In this document: positions 58,991-64,000 of the stretch, in pieces
How positions within the stretch are numbered: the stretch's first letter is position 1
Layout: each line of letters starts with the position of its first letter
Source: Bimuria novae-zelandiae CBS 107.79
Taxonomy: Eukaryota > Ascomycota > Dothideomycetes > Pleosporales > Didymosphaeriaceae
Direction of reading: 5' to 3'
DNA: 64,000 nucleotides
NCBI GenBank assembly: GCA_010015655.1
Contig: ML976665.1
Coordinates: forward strand, 365,909-429,908
The notes under the pieces: generated by a model
The model's database searches: none
What the model was told of the DNA's origin: nothing
The model's input: only the letters and a program-made list of their open reading frames with translations
Position numbers and translations under genes: made by a program

Positions 58991-59536
58991 TAATAAAGAG
59001 GCTCTATAGCTTTAAAAGTTAAAGGAGCAAAAGGCAAAGGAGCTTTAAAAGTAAAAAAAAATAAGCTATGCTTAAAAAAAGGCGCGATTATAATTAGTAG
59101 TAAAAAAATTACGCCTTTAATAGCATTAAGCTAAGGCTTATAAGCGTAAGGAGACGCGTATCGCAAAGCAAGTTAAAAAGCAACTTTAGCAAGATTTATA
59201 AGCCTCTAAAAAGAGTAATAGACGATGCGCAAAGTCTCCTTCACTACTTATAGCACCTCTTATAGCACCTAGGGCTGTTAAGGTGGTCGAGATGCCTACT
59301 AAAGATGTGGGGTCCTCTATACGTAGGGAAACGCGCACCCGTAAAGTTTAGCTCTTACAGCGTTATTACACCTAATTTATCGCTTCTAATTAAATTATCT
59401 AGCTCTCTTGTCTACTCCTATAAAAAACCTGGCATCTGTAGCACCTATATCGCGCTGTAAAGCTTCATAAGTTATGTGGCAGGCATCGCCAAAAGTGGGC
59501 GTTGCCTGGGACCGTGCGTTGCTTGGTGGATCACGT

Positions 59537-61260
59537 TAGCGTAGCTACTTTTTGCTAATAGTAAAAACCTAGCTATACACTTTTTATAACTTTATTTAAG
59601 TAGCCCTCAGATCTAACATAGCGCTAGCTATACTATATATATAGTTAGCGTAAGCGTTAAGGTTTATAATATAATTATTATACAGAGGCGAATTCATTTA
59701 TATTAGCTTATTAATAAGATTTTAAACCTTTTTATATAGTTTAGGTAAGCAGCGATTCTTGCGTACGTGTCTTATAGAGGCTTCTATATCAGCTTAGTAA
59801 ATAGTAACCTTTAAATATAATCCTTATTATACTTTTTCTTTTATCATAGTAACTCTAGACTTTATATGTTTTATATTTAGTTAAGTTTTAAAATGTGCGA
59901 ATTGTTGCTTTATAAAAACCTTAATTAGACTATTTATAAGTATATAACCTTAAATAAGCCTATTGCATAATCTTACTTTAACTATATATTTGAAATATCT
60001 ATATAGCGTAAATAGGTTGTGATTCTCTTGTTCGCGCTTATAACAAGTCTTGTAGTTTATTAATTATTATAACAGATTGTCTAAATTATTCTAAGGTCTA
60101 AATAAAGCTCCTTAAAGAAGTGCTTTAAGGCTATAGCCTTCTTTTCAATATATTGTAAGGATAGTAGCCTATCTTTTATTATTAAGATTATAATAGTCGC
60201 TTGCCGACCTCCTTTTAGAAAATTACTCTACTAAAGAGTAGGATAATATATCTATATAATAGTCTTTGCGTTTTTAGATTATTTATGAAGGATGCGTTAC
60301 CGCAAATTATAAGATCTAGGCTATTATAGAAGCTATACTTAATTGCTTCCTAATGCGTATTATAAAGATAAATAATTAAGAAATTGATTATAGTAAATTA
60401 AGCTTTGCTAGGATATATTAAAAACTATAAATACTTTAAGACCGCGAATATAATAATTAGTTAAAGTATAATTATTATATAAAGTACTAAGCCTACGTAT
60501 TCTTAATACTACTTAATATCCTGCTTAAAAGTTTCCCCTATTAACTTAATAATCTCCTTAGTAGAAATAAGTATTTGTAAAAAGCTTTTACTATTCTTAA
60601 GTTTAAAGCGCTTTATTAATTTGTTAATATATATATTATAGAAAAGGGTTATAGTTCTAAGTCCGCGATCTTGGAGTACGTAAATGCCTAGGAACTAGTT
60701 TAGTTCCTCCTTCCTTATAACCTCGTATGTAGTAAGTTTTTCTTAAAGAGTATTAGCGTCCTGCTCGTTACGTTTATAATCTATTAGTAGGATAATACCT
60801 ACGTAAAATAAGGAAAAAAATATCTTATTAGCGTTAAACAATAGGAAAGACTCTTTTTTTTAAAGTAGTAGGCTCTATAGCCTTAAGTAAGGATACAAAT
60901 ATTTTATACTAAAAGAAAGAAGAGTCTCTTAGTCTATATAAAACTTAATTAAGCTTTATATAAATACTAGTCCTTTTAAACCTATTAGGTAGCTTGTAAA
61001 AGACTAGGTTTTTAGATGTGATCTTTACATTTAGAAATACTCTAACTACGTTGTATTATTTAATCTCTAAATTAAACTTACCTTCAATAGCTCATATAGC
61101 TTAAAATAACCTTACTACAAGCATTGCAGCGTATATTAATTATAAAAAGTTAATATTCTAAAAATCGCTCTATACTACAATACGCCCTTTATATTTAAAA
61201 AAGAAGCTATCTTAATTAAATTTATAAGTTTATATTTATTTAAGTAGTAAATATCTGTAA
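59537..61260 (-). mobile_element. Ty1/copia-like relic
   Basis: On the minus strand, around 60,420-60,100, fragments of a copia reverse transcriptase/RNase H C-terminus can be read between stops: IIYLYNTHxEAIKYSFYNSL, DLIICGNASFINNLKTQR, and then LQYIEKKAIALKHFFKELY. The fragments follow the order of copia pol. No LTRs were found and limits are approximate. Confidence 0.5.
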
Positions 61261-62640
61261 AAAGCGTCCTGACTACGGGCGACTCAGTCTATCCACAGTA
61301 CTAAGGCGATCCCTTAGAGAGGGAAGAGAAGGGCTGCGGCGATGGAAGTAGATAGGCGGAAGGCCCGGATAGCGCTGGTCTAGAGCGGACTAGGGCCGTC
61401 GAGGGCCCTCGACCTACGACTCGTGACAAAGGCTCTTTTCTTTAAGGGTCTTGACCGCGAGAATAAGCACGTAATAACTAGCCTAATTAGGTCTCGCGTA
61501 TTACGTAAGCTAATAACGTAAGCTAAATCTTAGGCTTATACTAAGGCCTAAAACCCTTATTCTTACTCTCTACTTAGCGGCTTGCCTTATCCCGGAGGCT
61601 TCCTAACCCGTAAGTACGACCTAGCCGATCTATGGCAGTCTAGGGTGCCTGACCCTAGATGCCCCCTATTTCGGTACCTAGCCGCTCTAAATTTGGGGGT
61701 TAGGAAGGTAGACTAACCTGGTGCAGGCCTGCTAAGTTATCCTTATACTTATTACTTCTCTACTGCTCTCTTTAGTAACCTTTGGACTTTGTCTAGACAT
61801 ACCTATACTATTTAGCACTATAAGTACCGCGAACGTTATTCTTAAGGCCCTAGTTAATAAGGCGCGTGCGAGCGCGATTAGTACTATTAACTTATGCTAT
61901 ACTTGCCTTTCTATTATCTTAGATAGCCTTAAGTAGTCTAATTACAAGAAGATAAAGCTTTACTAGTTTTAGGTTAAGGAGATACGTCGTGTCTAGTCTA
62001 GGGCAGTATATGTTAATCTTAGCCTAATAGATTTAAAGGACTATAATTCGATCTGCTACTACGATGCCTGCTACAGCGATAGTAAGGATTATTAGCAGGT
62101 AAGTTAGCGCTTTAAGGGTTATATAGAGGTTTCGAGGCTAATTAGTAGTAGATACCCGAAGATAACTTAGAGAACGTGTTAAGTGCCCTAATTACCCTTA
62201 TACTACGCTTAAGCTAAATTAATGCGTATATATGCGACGAGATTAACCTCTCTAAATTAAATAAGGTATTAGTAAAGGCCACCGCGCAGGTACTAGAGAC
62301 AGAATAGAGTAATATTATTATATAAGTATTATCTAGTATAGTTAAGGGTTATCTAGACTAAGTTGCATAGGGCTACTAGATCTAAATTCTGCGGAAACCC
62401 GTTAACCCCCTACTACTTAGGTTATGACACCTGGCCTCCTAAGGAGATTATTCCGGTGGTAGGCCTTTTTATTAAGGAGAAGCGGAAGAGGAAAGCTTCT
62501 GCTATAGAGGGGGGTAGTCTAACCTCCCTAGTTACTACTAGTGCTCTTACCCCTAGGCGCAAGAAGGTTGCTCCTAAGTTAATAAAGGTCCTTAACCTTA
62601 ATCCCGGGTTATTAATGCTAATTTGGGGTAGTTAGCGTTT
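61261..62640. other. less eroded repeat relic of unknown type
   Basis: GC-richer than its neighbours at 61,265-61,420 and 61,570-61,720. The open frame at 62363-62635 is the tail of a longer stop-containing frame and ends in a basic, Ser/Thr-rich stretch. No family was recognised; it may be gag of the element on the right. Confidence 0.4.
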
Positions 62641-64000
62641 AAGGCTAGTATCCTAGCCACGCTAGACTTCCTTGCAGAGGAAGTAAAGAAAAAGATTAAG
62701 AGTAAGGGTAGTTAGGAGACTTTCTAGTAAGCTTACGAGTCTAAGCGCCTGACTAATTAAGAGGGTTATCTAGTATAATCTAGGGATTCCTGCCCCTATT
62801 AACGGTGTCTAGATTTTATTTACGTTCTATACCCTTAGGCAGTTTTAGTTAGGTTTTGGTTGGCTATAATCGCGTTAGGTACGGTCCGAATAGGCTTGTA
62901 AGCCTCTATTAGGCCCCGAGAGGCGTGAATAGGCCTAGATAGCTTGTTCTAGTCTTTAGTCTATTTAAGAATCCTCTGTCCTGTTTATTCTAGTATTTCG
63001 CAGCCTATAAAGTGTACTCTCTAAGGTAATCTATTACTAATTACTATTAAGTGCTGTCTTCCTCCTTCTCTAGGGGGGCAACCCCGCCTCTTAGGCTCTT
63101 GTCTAGGGCGACCTTTAGTCTCCTTGCCTAAGCCCTTTAGGAACTGCTTTATCGCCCCTTTCGAGATCTCCTCCGTAGATAACTACTAGTTCTTATTGCT
63201 ATCGTATCCTTTCTACTTAACTTTATATAGCTATTCTCCGTCCTGGAGTACCCTAGATCTAATTCCTTTAATTAGGTATATATCCTCCCCTGCTTATAGT
63301 ATAATAATCTTAGGCGGGCTTTACTCTTATTATAGCAGTCCTTCTAGGGCTGCCTAGTTTAGGAAAGACATATAGAACACTAGGTGAATATTAAAGTCCT
63401 TTAGCAGCTCTAGCTTATATGCCTATTAACTAATGCGCTATTTTACCTTATAGGGACCCTAGGACTTATAGTTAAGTTTCTTCTTAGGCCTAGTTAACCG
63501 TATGTTGCGGGCGTCGAGGTATACCATGTCCCCTACTATAAAGGTTTGGGCCTTATGCTTCCTATTGTACCACGTCGCCTAGTACGCCTGTGCCCTGAGG
63601 ATCGCTTAGGTTATCTAGGCCCTAGTCTAGGCTAGAACTGCCGCTCTGGCCCTTGCCATAGGTACTAACCCGCGTAGCTGTACTTCTTGGGGTAGGTCTA
63701 CTATTAGTAGATTTAGGCCGTACACTATAATAAATAGCGACACTCCTATAGAGCTGTGGATACTATTGTTATACGAATATTTTACTTTAGATAGAAGGTC
63801 CGCCTAATTAGATTATTTGTAGTTATAGAATACTTAAAGGTACTATTTAAGTATTTAGTTTTATTATTCTGTCTGTCCGTCTGTCTGCGGGTAGAAGGCA
63901 GTAGAGAGGAGTTACTTAGTTCTTAAATATTAAGTAAAGGTGCTCTAATAAGCCGATATAAATAGGCTACCTCTGTCTGTAACTATTAACTTTAAAGGGC
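62641..64000 (-). mobile_element. gypsy chromovirus 3' end, continuing beyond the window
   Basis: On the minus strand, 63,420-63,350 reads KDFNIHLVFYMSFLN, the gypsy sequence just after integrase, and 63,300-63,140 shows a chromodomain-like segment with KVKxKGYDSNKN and LSTEEISKGAIKQFL. This combination identifies the chromovirus branch of Ty3/gypsy. Stops of the TAG/TAA type interrupt it. The sequence 62,650-63,080 downstream is probably its 3' LTR, but I could not set its limits. Integrase continues off the right edge. Confidence 0.65.

Larger units (their letters stand above)
55255..59536 (+). mobile_element. pogo-type transposon (outer), containing a nested pogo element
   Basis: Inverted ends start ACGTGATCCACTAAGCAACG on the left, with one C/T difference on the right, and extend over CACGGTCCCAGGCAACGCC. 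TA flanks both ends (55253-55254 and 59537-59538). The 4,282-base span is explained by a second element at 56856-58990, leaving a normal-sized outer element of about 2.15 kb. Confidence 0.85.

Overview
The window is nuclear DNA of a filamentous ascomycete, most likely a dothideomycete; that placement is an inference from gene style, not a search. Genes have short GT..AG introns of about 45-90 bases. Many transposons carry the footprint of repeat-induced point mutation (RIP): C-to-T and G-to-A changes that turn CAA, CAG and CGA codons into stops and make long tracts AT-rich. No bacterial operon, CRISPR array or rRNA gene was seen.

Bases 1-22,560 are the balanced-composition, gene-bearing part. 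In order: two tandem paralogous four-exon genes for small secreted Ser/Thr-rich proteins (the first runs off the left edge); an orphan exon resembling a fungal fucose-lectin; an OPY2-type membrane anchor of the HOG pathway; an F-box pseudogene with four in-frame stops and a frameshift; a broken amino-acid/choline-type permease; an intact seven-helix rhodopsin-like (SAT4-type) membrane protein; a Tc1/mariner element with perfect inverted ends; a GNAT acetyltransferase; and a frameshifted gene of unknown function.

From about 22,690 the sequence becomes an AT-rich transposon mosaic. Small gene islands lie inside it. The 23.6-27.2 kb island has a tRNA-like Pol III unit, a two-exon secreted protein, and a secreted repeat protein built as a kexin-processed precursor: Lys-Arg sites, each followed by Glu-Ala-Glu-Ala-Glu-Pro, between near-identical peptides, with an assembly gap in its repeats. 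The 38.3-39.0 kb island has an intact GFA/CENP-V-type gene.

The mosaic holds a complete but dead Ty3/gypsy element with a matching target duplication (27,285-34,054) and a second truncated copy (about 49,290-51,180). It also holds pogo/Fot1-type elements at 34,198, 39,709 and 55,255, the last with another pogo element nested inside, a PIF/Harbinger element with convergent Myb-like and DDE genes (42,296-45,512), a Tc1 element (53,621-54,866), a Ty1/copia relic, and a chromodomain-bearing gypsy end at the right edge. A 155-codon fragment of a DUF3435/FluG-type tyrosine recombinase, the family that includes Starship captains, is trapped between the 39,709 pogo element and the Harbinger element.

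The likely biology is a gene-rich block decaying at its border with a RIP-affected compartment, where secreted, fast-evolving genes survive. The precursor at 26,057, the paralogous secreted pair and the recombinase fragment deserve follow-up first.
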